Origin: Microcaldota archaeon
Lineage (GTDB): Archaea; Micrarchaeota; Micrarchaeia; Norongarragalinales; JACRGE01
Direction of reading: 5' to 3'
Length of the DNA stretch: 44,252 nt
NCBI GenBank assembly: GCA_016212465.1
Contig: JACRGE010000020.1
Location: 1-44,252 of the forward strand
A program made the position numbers and the translations under genes. The notes beneath the pieces were generated by a model that did no database searches, was not told the origin of the DNA, and worked only from the letters and a program-made list of their open reading frames with translations. This document shows, piece by piece, positions 22,625 through 29,437 of this stretch; position 1 is the stretch's first letter; every line of letters starts with the position of its first letter.

Positions 22625-23236
22625 TTATGCGGGGCAGATTTCAGCAATCTTTTCAGCAAACGCCTTCAATTCGTTGTAAGATATTCGTTTGCTGTCTATC
22701 TCTGTTATGAGGAAGATCATTGCGCTGTCGCAAGGCACGTTCAGTTTCGTGGATTCTGCCGGCGTATCTTCCTCTTCTTTGGAGTAGAATGCTTGCCTTC
22801 CATCAATCTCCAACACGTAACTGCTTGGGAAAATGGCGCCCAAGGACTGTCCCTCGTCTTCTGTAGCTTTTCTTAACGTGAACTTGTAGCTTACGTGCGT
22901 AAGGTTTTCTACCGTGCTAGTCTCCCCCTCATAATACGTTACATATGACGGACTTGTGAATGAAACCTTTTGAAAGACTACTCTATTTTTAAAAACATTT
23001 GCAAAATATTCGTTTACTGTGCGTTCAAACCGTTCCTTGATACCCCCCAAGCCTGCTTCTGTAGTAGTGCTCGTAACAACTTCGGTGGTGGTCGTAGTCT
23101 GTTGGATTGTTGTTGTAGTCAGAATTTCAGTTGTAGTTGTAAATACGGTCGTGGACGTCTGCATCCTCTCGGGTTGTTTCAAGCAACCAAACAGCAACAA
23201 ACTCAAAACCAGGATTCCAAGGAATACTCTCTTCAT
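22625..23236 (-). CDS. Lipoprotein-like exported protein with Thr-rich linker
   Basis: The 203-residue protein starts MKRVFLGILVLSLLLFGCLKQ, a signal peptide with a lipobox-like Leu-Phe-Gly-Cys. Residues about 27-65 are a Thr-rich linker (TTTTEILTTTTIQQTTTTTE), probably O-glycosylated. The C-terminal domain of about 135 residues (from GGIKERFERTVNEYF) has alternating strands and helices (KVSFTSPSYVTYYEGE, SYKFTLRKATEDEG) and is unrecognised. It is an anchored surface protein. Though it lies between the RING and E1 genes, its exported nature argues against a part in ubiquitin chemistry. It lies 204 bp downstream of E1 on the same strand. Confidence 0.7.
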   Translation of the reverse strand: MKRVFLGILVLSLLLFGCLKQPERMQTSTTVFTTTTEILTTTTIQQTTTTTEVVTSTTTEAGLGGIKERFERTVNEYFANVFKNRVVFQKVSFTSPSYVTYYEGETSTVENLTHVSYKFTLRKATEDEGQSLGAIFPSSYVLEIDGRQAFYSKEEEDTPAESTKLNVPCDSAMIFLITEIDSKRISYNELKAFAEKIAEICPA

Positions 23237-23440
23237 TTTCCCGCCCCATTCATCTTTACTTCTATCTTCTTAATAAATATTTTCTACTGGGCTAGGGCGT
23301 CTAATAATTCATCAGATCCCATACTGTTGATTTACGCGCACGTTGGAGATTTTTTGTTTAACTCGTAGGCTTACAACCTCAAACTAAAACAACAAAGCCA
23401 AAGGTGCAAGAAAAACCCATTTACTATACAACCCCCCAGG

Positions 23441-24205
23441 CTATAAATGGACTGGGCAGCCCCTTCTCTTGATCACCTCATAGACTCTAAACTCTTCAGT
23501 CGAGCCGTTGTAGAATAAGTATCGTCCTACCAGCGTGTTTTTTTCAGGCATTCCCAAAGCAAGCTTTACAAACTCGTTTGCTTGGACCCCTGCGATTACG
23601 TTGTTCGTGGTTGAAAGAGCGGGCGTCTTTGGGTCTAGGAAATCAAGGGGTTCACCTTTGCAGGAGTATTTCTTCCACATTCCCTTGTAGTCTTCTTCGC
23701 TTACAGAACATTCAATGCAAGAAGAAGGCGCTTTCGTCACCTGAACTTTTCCCATCAAGCCATTTATGCCTGCGTCGATGAGGGCGGCTTTGGCGTAGCA
23801 GTGTGCGTTCAAGTGAAGCCTAGCACCCAAGCTGTCAAGGCAACTGAATGCAAAGCCGAATCCTTCATAAAATTCTTCAGGTAGTTCCTCAATTTTTTTC
23901 AAGATTGGTGCAATTGTTGCTCGAGGGTTTATCAAGACTGCCTTTTCAGCGATCACTTCCGCCTTCGTTTTTCCTACGTCACTCGCCTCGAAGAAAATGC
24001 ACCTGTTCAGGTTCGCCGCCTCAACTGAATCGAAGTCCACTAACGTGATGTTGTTGACGCCCGCCTGCAGCAACAGTTTTACTACTTCGTTCCCTAAGGC
24101 GCCTGCTCCGACTACTAGAACCCGTTGCTCACTGATTCTTTCTTGGTTCCAACCAGTAATTCTCTTCTGCCTATCGTAAACCTCTTCGTTCAACCTTGAA
24201 ATCAT
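23441..24205 (-). CDS. E1-like ubiquitin-activating enzyme, UBA3-like
   Basis: The 254-residue protein has the ThiF/E1 fold: VLVVGAGALGNEVVK (ATP loop, about 29-43), LVDFDSVEAANLNR (Asp and Arg of the adenylation site) and KTKAEV. The later part matches eukaryotic UBA3 rather than MoeB/ThiF: CIEC (163-166), a single Cys in WKKYSCKG (Cys182) at the place of the catalytic Cys, and TPALSTTNNVIAGVQANEFVK like UBA3's PAVASTNAVIAA..A.E. The C-terminus GCPVHL replaces the usual CPxC, so the zinc site is probably Cys3-His. It adenylates the Gly-Gly end and passes it to E2. Its ATG overlaps the upstream stop by 4 nt. Confidence 0.92.
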   Translation of the reverse strand: MISRLNEEVYDRQKRITGWNQERISEQRVLVVGAGALGNEVVKLLLQAGVNNITLVDFDSVEAANLNRCIFFEASDVGKTKAEVIAEKAVLINPRATIAPILKKIEELPEEFYEGFGFAFSCLDSLGARLHLNAHCYAKAALIDAGINGLMGKVQVTKAPSSCIECSVSEEDYKGMWKKYSCKGEPLDFLDPKTPALSTTNNVIAGVQANEFVKLALGMPEKNTLVGRYLFYNGSTEEFRVYEVIKRRGCPVHL

Positions 24206-24861
24206 TTTCTCCTCCCTTTCAAAAACTTTGGCAAAATATCTTCGTGAATGCCTTCTACAATCGCTTCCTCCATCTTCTCACCCATCAAACCTGCCTCCCG
24301 ACTAGCTTTTATGTCAACCGTTTTCAAATATTCATCAAGTAACGCTTCGGTCTCAATTCTTTCAAAGGAACGAAACCTTGATTTCAATGCCTCAAACAAT
24401 GTCCTTCTTTTCTCTTCAAGTCGTGTAGGAATCCTGTATACTGCAGGAATTTCTATATTTGCATGCACTTCGCCGCGTATTTCTGGTACTCCAAGAAGCC
24501 ACGCGGGGTTTTTTCCAGCTATTGCAGCTATTGTATCGCCTTTCTGTAGTTTTATTTTTCCACCCAGTTTTTCACTTGGTTCAGGAACATAAACAAAATT
24601 GTGGATGCCAATAACAATTGCATCAGGATTATCTTTTTTGATTTTTTCAAACCAATTTCTTTCTCTTTGTGATATATACTTAACATAAGGCCGCCTTGGA
24701 GTTGCAGAAAGCAATCTCTTTAAAACGCTGTGTCTGTAAGGAAATGTTTTAAGTTCAACCTCGTGCCCCCGCTTCTCAAGTCCAGCCACAATCCCCTTGG
24801 AGGATATTGTTGCGCTGGCTTCATTCGGGTGGTTTTTTCGAACGAGGATTATCTTCGCCAT
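24202..24861 (-). CDS. Second aspartoacylase/M14-like protein, coupled to E1
   Basis: This 219-residue protein is a paralogue of the one after E2. Shared motifs are KIILVRKNHPNEASAT, GIHNFVY, ANIEIPAVY and DIKASREAGLMGE, in the same order and spacing. HxNE, the HN pair and the IEIP glutamate mirror the zinc ligands and catalytic Glu of aspartoacylase/AstE enzymes (inference). It overlaps the E1 start as ATGA, so the pair is translated together. Having one copy in the E2 operon and one in the E1 operon argues that both serve the ubiquitin system, perhaps as a heterodimer. Confidence 0.6.
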   Translation of the reverse strand: MAKIILVRKNHPNEASATISSKGIVAGLEKRGHEVELKTFPYRHSVLKRLLSATPRRPYVKYISQRERNWFEKIKKDNPDAIVIGIHNFVYVPEPSEKLGGKIKLQKGDTIAAIAGKNPAWLLGVPEIRGEVHANIEIPAVYRIPTRLEEKRRTLFEALKSRFRSFERIETEALLDEYLKTVDIKASREAGLMGEKMEEAIVEGIHEDILPKFLKGRRK

Positions 24862-24876
24862 TTCAGGAGCCCCCTT

Positions 24877-25583
24877 TCACGACTCACCAAGTTTCACTTT
24901 CAGCCATTTCTCAAACCATTTTATGATGCGAGACTGTCTTTCCTTCTCATGCATTTCATCGGAGAAATTGTGGTCCGCTCCCTTGATTTCAACGAGTTCC
25001 TTGGGTTCGTTGGCTACTTCAAACAATTTTCTAGCATGCTCAATTGGAATGAGCTCGTCGTTGGTTCCGTGGATTATGAGTAGGGGGCAATTTATTTTTT
25101 GATTGCATCCACTGTGCTGGTGTGCTTCGCGTCCTTCACCAAATAATGGAGTGCTCTGTCGGGATCAAAATAGACCACAGGACATACTGCTGCAAGTGCT
25201 TTAATCCTTTTGTCCTTGCTTGCCCCTATTATACAGGTTGCGCCTCCAAGACTGTTTCCTGAAGCTCCGATCCTCTCTCCATCCACCAACGCATCCGCTT
25301 GAATGAAATCAATGGCGTGTTTCAAGTCATCTATTTGTCCTTCAAGCTTTTTTTCCTCAAACCTGCCCTCGCTTTCGCCGCTTCCAGTGAAATCAAACCG
25401 CAGCACGACGAATCCCCTTTCCGCCAGTTTTTCAGCAAGCTTGATTCTTTCAGGCGAGTCTTTGCTGCTGCCGAAGCCATGGCAGAGCACTACAGTCGGG
25501 AACGGACCATTCCTCCTAGGAATATGCAGCACTCCCGCCAGCGTGAGCCCACGGCTGTTTTTAAAAAATACTTTTTTTATCAT
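24877..25583 (-). pseudogene. Alpha/beta hydrolase (serine hydrolase) split by a one-base frameshift
   Basis: From the ATG at 25583 the protein runs MIKKVFFKNSRGLTLAGVLH..., with VVLCHGFGSSKD (oxyanion loop) and GASGNSLGGA (nucleophile Ser). It stops after VDAIKK at 25092. Shifting one base back at the AAAAAA run restores VDAIKK-INCPLLIIHG with the catalytic Asp in HGTNDELIP and His in GADHNFS, ending at 24877. The whole resembles dienelactone-hydrolase or acyl-peptidase-type hydrolases of about 235 residues. Either one A was lost (mutation or sequencing error) or the ribosome slips. It ends 15 nt before the E1-linked gene, so it heads that operon. Confidence 0.8.
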
Positions 25584-25647
25584 TTTACCAAATGTTTTAC
25601 TTTGTGAAATTATTTTATTCCTTCGTTGCCTTTTATATTTGGTTCGC

Positions 25648-26445
25648 ATGCCCATCATATTCTATTCTACTCAGGACGCCGCAGGCTCCAATATAGCTAA
25701 AGCACTGGTGGAAAACCACGGGTTTGAAGAAAGGGAGCTGGAAATGGGTTTTTTTGTTTGGGACGCGAAAGGAATCAAGCTCGTGCAGGTTGAAGATAAA
25801 ACCGTTGATTCTGGAAACCTAAGCCATTTCTTTTCATCCGACTTGTTCGTGTTCGCCTCGAGGCACAGCTCGGAGAGCGGAAAACCGTGTCTTACAGTCC
25901 ACGCGCCAGGAAACTGGAATGCTAACGCGGAAGTGGGAGGAAACCCCAAGGAACTCGCGTTGACGAGCGCGAAGGCAATCAAATGCGCTTTTGTATTCTT
26001 GAGTGAAAACAGGCTTGAGGGATTCGATCCCTTTCTGGAGTGCTCTCACCACGGTCCGACCGCGCTGAAGCATCCATGCATCTTCATCGAAGTGGGCAGT
26101 ACTGAAAAGGAATGGAATAACGAGGCTGCAGTGGAATTGGTTTCGGAAGCAGTTCTTCACGTATGCAGGAATTACGAGCGGGAAGCAGGGAAAGTGTCCT
26201 TGGGATTTGGCGGGGGTCATTACTGTCCCTGCTTTGGAAAACTGGAGGGAGAGTACGCATTTTCGCACGTTGCGCCCAAATATGTTTTGGACGGAATTGA
26301 AAAGGAGCTGGTGGCTCAAGCAGTTGAAAAAACCGTTGAAGATGTGGAGTTGGCAGTGATAGATGGAAAAGGCACCACGAAGGAGCAGAGGAACAAGCTG
26401 GTGCAGGTGTTTGAAGAGCTTGGCTTAAAATGGGAAAAGAGGTGA
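25648..26445 (+). CDS. dtdA: D-aminoacyl-tRNA deacylase, archaeal type
   Basis: The ATG at 25648 gives 265 residues (MPIIFYSTQDAAGSNIAKAL); the longer ORF of the track is read-through upstream. Family motifs: ASRHSSESGKPCLTVHAPGNW, ECSHHGPTALKHPCIFIEVGSTEKEW, and GFGGGHYCPCF...AFSHVAPKY. DtdA is a zinc-dependent enzyme that hydrolyses D-amino acids from mischarged tRNA, a quality-control step. Its length is typical. It is divergent from the hydrolase-E1 operon, with a TATA-like TTTTATATTT just before the start, and its stop is 7 nt before the rhomboid gene. Confidence 0.93.
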   Translation: MPIIFYSTQDAAGSNIAKALVENHGFEERELEMGFFVWDAKGIKLVQVEDKTVDSGNLSHFFSSDLFVFASRHSSESGKPCLTVHAPGNWNANAEVGGNPKELALTSAKAIKCAFVFLSENRLEGFDPFLECSHHGPTALKHPCIFIEVGSTEKEWNNEAAVELVSEAVLHVCRNYEREAGKVSLGFGGGHYCPCFGKLEGEYAFSHVAPKYVLDGIEKELVAQAVEKTVEDVELAVIDGKGTTKEQRNKLVQVFEELGLKWEKR

Positions 26446-26452
26446 GCTGCAA

Positions 26453-27037
26453 ATGGCCGTTTGGCTCGCGTTGCTGGTCTTGAACTTGATCGTATTCCTA
26501 TTGGAAATCATGTTCGGCGGTTCTTTTTTGGCGCTTTTCTCATTTACGCCTGCACACGCTCTTCTGATGCCCTGGACGTTCCTAACTTCGGCCTTCCTCC
26601 ACTATGATTTCACGCACATTTTTTTTAACATGTTTGCTTTGTTCATGTTCGGTCCATTGCTTGAACATAAGCTAGGAAGCAAGAGGTTTCTTCTCCTCTA
26701 TATTGCAGCAGGCATCGCTGGAAACCTCACGTTTTTTCTTACCGCCTACGATCCCTCTGTTGCAGGCTTAGGTGCAAGCGGTGCGATCTTCGGAATACTC
26801 GGTTGCCTTGCGGTTCTGGAGCCGAACCTCCTGGTGTTCTTCTTCGGTCTCATGCCGCTTCCATTGTGGACTGCCGCGTTATTTTGGATCTTCCTCGAGT
26901 ATTCAGCTTCCTTCAACCCCACTTCACCAATAGGGCACTGGGCGCACCTCGGCGGGATTTTCTTCGGGCTCGCCTACGGGTTTTACCTGAAGGGAAGGGT
27001 GAAGGGCCTCATTGAGCAGTATGAAATCAAATACTGA
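26453..27037 (+). CDS. Rhomboid family intramembrane serine protease
   Basis: This 194-residue protein has six hydrophobic segments and the full catalytic set: FTHIFFNMFAL (HxxxN), GASGAIFG with the nucleophile Ser, and GHWAHLGGIFFG with the catalytic His. It is a compact, standard-length rhomboid lacking extra domains. Start at ATG 26453 with gaggtgagctgcaa as ribosome site. It is probably co-transcribed with dtdA. Compared with the left-edge rhomboid it lacks the long Ser-His insertion. Confidence 0.92.
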   Translation: MAVWLALLVLNLIVFLLEIMFGGSFLALFSFTPAHALLMPWTFLTSAFLHYDFTHIFFNMFALFMFGPLLEHKLGSKRFLLLYIAAGIAGNLTFFLTAYDPSVAGLGASGAIFGILGCLAVLEPNLLVFFFGLMPLPLWTAALFWIFLEYSASFNPTSPIGHWAHLGGIFFGLAYGFYLKGRVKGLIEQYEIKY

Positions 27038-27153
27038 CCCCGCACTAATCACGCGTTGAATACGATTACTTCTATGTTCTATGATTACCTGTGCGTCTGA
27101 AATTTGAATGCAGGATTATTTTCACTTGCATAATATTTCTTAGTGCGTCCGCA

Positions 27154-27348
27154 TTATATTTTTTTAAATTCCGAGCTTGCCCACATCAAAAACCCTTGGA
27201 CCGTTTCGAATGCTCTTGAGAAGCCCTCAATTTCACCGCATAGCTTTTCCGCCCCAACATTCTTTCTGAACCTGCCCCCATCATTAATCACCGGCTGGTT
27301 TTGAGCTGTCCCTTCAAATGTTTGCGGTTTCCTTTCCTTCTTCAACAT
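27154..27348 (-). CDS. 64-residue protein of unknown function
   Basis: The ATG at 27348 (MLKKERKPQTFEGTAQNQP) follows caggtgattttcaa, a fair ribosome site; this gives 64 residues ending MWASSEFKKI. It is mixed charged with a helical second half. The gene is divergent from the AAA ATPase and shares with it a region rich in inverted repeats. No family is recognised, and it could be spurious. Confidence 0.4.
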   Translation of the reverse strand: MLKKERKPQTFEGTAQNQPVINDGGRFRKNVGAEKLCGEIEGFSRAFETVQGFLMWASSEFKKI

Positions 27349-27393
27349 TTGAAAATCACCTGAAAACACCCCCTTTACATTGCTTTTACAATA

Positions 27394-27516
27394 CTTTTAC
27401 CTGTAAAAGACATTCGGCTTTTTAGCCGTTTATGAATTTCTTACGGAATTTTACGCGTCTTTTATATTAGTGGAAGAAAGCCGAAATCTTTTTATATGGC
27501 TTTCATGTAATGAAAG
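27394..27516. promoter_or_regulatory. Cluster of inverted repeats upstream of the structured RNA and AAA ATPase
   Basis: Four symmetric elements occur in about 120 bp: CTTTTAC-CT-GTAAAAG (27394-27409), CGGCT-TTTT-AGCCG (about 27415-27428), GAAAGCC/GGCTTTC (27476-27482 with 27498-27504) and CTTTCAT-GTA-ATGAAAG (27500-27516). TTTTAC repeats also precede the first. A TATA-like TTTTTATATGG lies at about 27489-27499. The arrangement suggests operators for a dimeric regulator, or a replication or recombination site. Confidence 0.5.
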
Positions 27517-27519
27517 AGG

Positions 27520-27640
27520 TTTGTGAAGGCGGATTGAAATCGCCTAACCCGTTTGCCTTCGGGCAAAAGCGTTCAGGCTTTTCTTGCGAGAAAACCTGGG
27601 AAAAGAAGCTGACGTCCATCAGCAGTGGGCAAAGCGTTAA
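27520..27640 (+). ncRNA. Candidate structured RNA or mRNA leader with four hairpins
   Basis: About 25 nt after a TATA-like box four stable stems follow in a row: GGCG-g-AT/ATCGCC (27528-27544), TTTGCC-TTCG-GGCAAA (27552-27567, a UUCG tetraloop), CAGG-c-TTTTCT-TGCG-AGAAAACCTG (27574-27598) and GCTGA-CGTCCA-TCAGC (27608-27623). The ATPase start codons are at 27641 and 27659, so this could be a cis-acting leader or a free RNA. I matched it to no known riboswitch, SRP or RNase P signature. Confidence 0.5.
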
Positions 27641-27658
27641 ATGGAAAATGGTGGAAAC

Positions 27659-28828
27659 ATGCCTGAGGGAGCTGCGATCTTCGAAGCAAAGGAAAAGCTT
27701 CTCAGCCAACTGGGTTGGAGCGAAAACCCCTTTGTGAAGGACTTAAGGGTTTATGACAAAGAAAGCTTTATAAAGTACTACTGCCCATTCGAAGCAGCAA
27801 CCATCCTCCAACGACTTGCTTTCGATACGAAGGCGTGCATGTTGCTTGGTCCAAAGGGCGTCGGAAAAACTTCTGCACTCTATTACATCTTGTTTTCTCT
27901 GCCTCCCCAAGAATTTTCTGTTGTATTCTTTAAAGAGGCGCCTCGCAATTTGTACGAATTGGCGAAAGAGGCAGGAGCGGTTAAGGAAAAAAGCTTTTTT
28001 TCCAAGTTGTTTGCGTTTAGGAAAAAGGAAGCGGATATTTCAAGAAAGGAATTGGCTGAAAGGATCAAGGCTTCAGGCAAAAAAACTGTTTTTTTCCTTG
28101 ATGAAGCGCACTTAGCTGATTTGGATATGCACATGGAGTTCAAGTATTTGCTGGATGAGGTTCCCAACCTGCGGCTCGTAATATCTGCTCTAGGCAAGGA
28201 GAATTTCCCTGACTCTCTTCTACAGCTCGTAGGAGAGAACAACATCTTCCACAGAAGCAGTTTTTCAAAAGAAGAAATGACGCAAATCATCTCCCATAGG
28301 CTAAGTGCAGTTGGCGGAAGAGAGAGGCATCCATTTCCACCGGCTTTTCTTCAAAGCATCTACACCGAGCAAAACCTGCTGACTCCACGATATGTCTTCG
28401 ATGAATTGAATAACTATCTCGCAAGCCTGGCACTAGGAAAAGCGAAACCAACTCTCGTAGAAGAGGACCTGATTGTGAAGTCAGCAATTGAATATTCGCA
28501 GGGTGGGAAGGGGGAGGAACAGGAGATGCTTACGAAGCTTCACGCGGACTGGTGGGTCCTGCTTTCTCCCTCGCAGCAAAGAATTATGAGTATTCTACTT
28601 GCAGGCGAAGGGCTTTCCTTGAGCGAGATACTGGAAAAAACCAGCTTTAAGCAAGACACTGCATTCAATGCCTTAAGGCAATTGGAGGGACGGGACAAGG
28701 CAGAGCAGGAGAGAAAGCCAACTGTTCCCTTTCCCCTCATCTCTGTCGAACGGATTCAGGTTGGAAAACGGCCGAAGAACATCTATTACATTAATCAGAA
28801 GATAAAAAACCTTTTCACGCTGCATTAA
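27659..28828 (+). CDS. AAA+ ATPase with C-terminal winged helix
   Basis: The ATG at 27659 has ggtggaaac before it; an in-frame ATG at 27641 is the alternative. The product (about 389 residues) shows Walker A GPKGVGKTSALYYI (about residues 65-78) and Walker B TVFFLDEAHLAD (about 145-156), then an AAA lid with arginines, and a C-terminal winged-helix-like region (LSPSQQRIMSILLAGEGLSLSEILEKTSFKQDTAFNALRQLE). The layout recalls ORC1/Cdc6-like and STAND-type archaeal ATPases that bind DNA, but the ORC-specific motifs are not evident to me. It follows a structured leader and is transcribed with a 51-residue gene and probably the histone. Confidence 0.75.
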   Translation: MPEGAAIFEAKEKLLSQLGWSENPFVKDLRVYDKESFIKYYCPFEAATILQRLAFDTKACMLLGPKGVGKTSALYYILFSLPPQEFSVVFFKEAPRNLYELAKEAGAVKEKSFFSKLFAFRKKEADISRKELAERIKASGKKTVFFLDEAHLADLDMHMEFKYLLDEVPNLRLVISALGKENFPDSLLQLVGENNIFHRSSFSKEEMTQIISHRLSAVGGRERHPFPPAFLQSIYTEQNLLTPRYVFDELNNYLASLALGKAKPTLVEEDLIVKSAIEYSQGGKGEEQEMLTKLHADWWVLLSPSQQRIMSILLAGEGLSLSEILEKTSFKQDTAFNALRQLEGRDKAEQERKPTVPFPLISVERIQVGKRPKNIYYINQKIKNLFTLH

Positions 28829-28842
28829 AGGAGGTGTTTTTC

Positions 28843-28998
28843 ATGGAAGAAGCGGTTGACCGCGAATTTGCAAACAAGACGCTGTTGAAGGACTTGATTG
28901 AAGAATTGGGAAAAAGCACTTCAGCTTTCAAGATCTCTGTGTTGAACGACGAGGTTTTCATAAGCGTTGACAACTACATGTATTCCTTTATTAGGTAA
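28843..28998 (+). CDS. 51-residue protein with strong ribosome site
   Basis: This ORF is too short for the track. The ATG at 28843 follows aaaggaggtgtttttc, the strongest Shine-Dalgarno in the region, 14 nt after the ATPase stop. The protein (MEEAVDREFANKTLLKDLI ... YMYSFIR) has an acidic helix and then two probable strands (AFKISVLNDEVFISVDN). It may be a small partner of the ATPase. The histone gene starts 33 nt further on. Confidence 0.7.
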   Translation: MEEAVDREFANKTLLKDLIEELGKSTSAFKISVLNDEVFISVDNYMYSFIR

Positions 28999-29031
28999 AA
29001 TATTCAGTAGGCGGCAAAAAAAGGTAATAAT

Positions 29032-29259
29032 ATGAAGGGCGTTTTTCCCTTGCTTGACATAGACAAAATCATCCGCGAGGCAGGGGCTGAGAGAGTGGAC
29101 GAGAGGGCTAGCATGAAGCTGAGTGAAATCCTTGAAGACAATGCTAAAGAACTCATCCAGAAAGCTCGGTTGTTCGCCAAGCACGCTGGAAGAAAAAGCA
29201 TCACAAAGAAAGACGTCCTACTTGCAGCCAGCCATATCCTGGAATCCAAATCTCCCTGA
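29032..29259 (+). CDS. Archaeal histone
   Basis: The 75-residue protein is a single histone fold: LDIDKIIREAGAERVDERA (helix 1), SMKLSEILEDNAKELIQKARLFAKHAG (long helix 2), RKSITKKDVLLAASHIL (helix 3). The loops carry the DNA-contacting Arg/Lys and the KxAGRKS/TxKD signature typical of HMf-like histones. Dimers wrap DNA and can stack into longer hypernucleosomes. Length and motif match the family without extension or tail. It lies in line with the AAA ATPase and 51-residue genes and ends in a region with a possible terminator. Confidence 0.93.
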   Translation: MKGVFPLLDIDKIIREAGAERVDERASMKLSEILEDNAKELIQKARLFAKHAGRKSITKKDVLLAASHILESKSP

Positions 29260-29360
29260 GATCACAGGGGTAGTCCCGTTCTCAAAAGGTTGATTTCCTC
29301 TTCTCACTCTTTCTTTATAAAAATAAGTATTTTATCGCACAAAAATTGAATAGACGCGTT

Positions 29361-29387
29361 AAGAGATAGTTTTTTAAATCTCTTTTT
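29361..29387 (+). terminator. Hairpin with T-tract after the histone gene
   Basis: AAGAGAT (29361-29367) pairs with ATCTCTT (29378-29384), followed by T's. The stem is AT-rich, and archaeal termination depends mainly on the T-tracts, several of which lie here (TTTTTTAAA, TCTTTTTAAT). Confidence 0.4.
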
Positions 29388-29437
29388 AATACCTTCTTTA
29401 AGGAATATCATTATATGCTTTTCACGGAGGGATCTTG

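Noticed and set aside
27520-27640. Fluoride-type riboswitch
   Set aside because: The stem-spacer-stem layout is similar at first sight, but the pseudoknot bases and conserved purines are missing.
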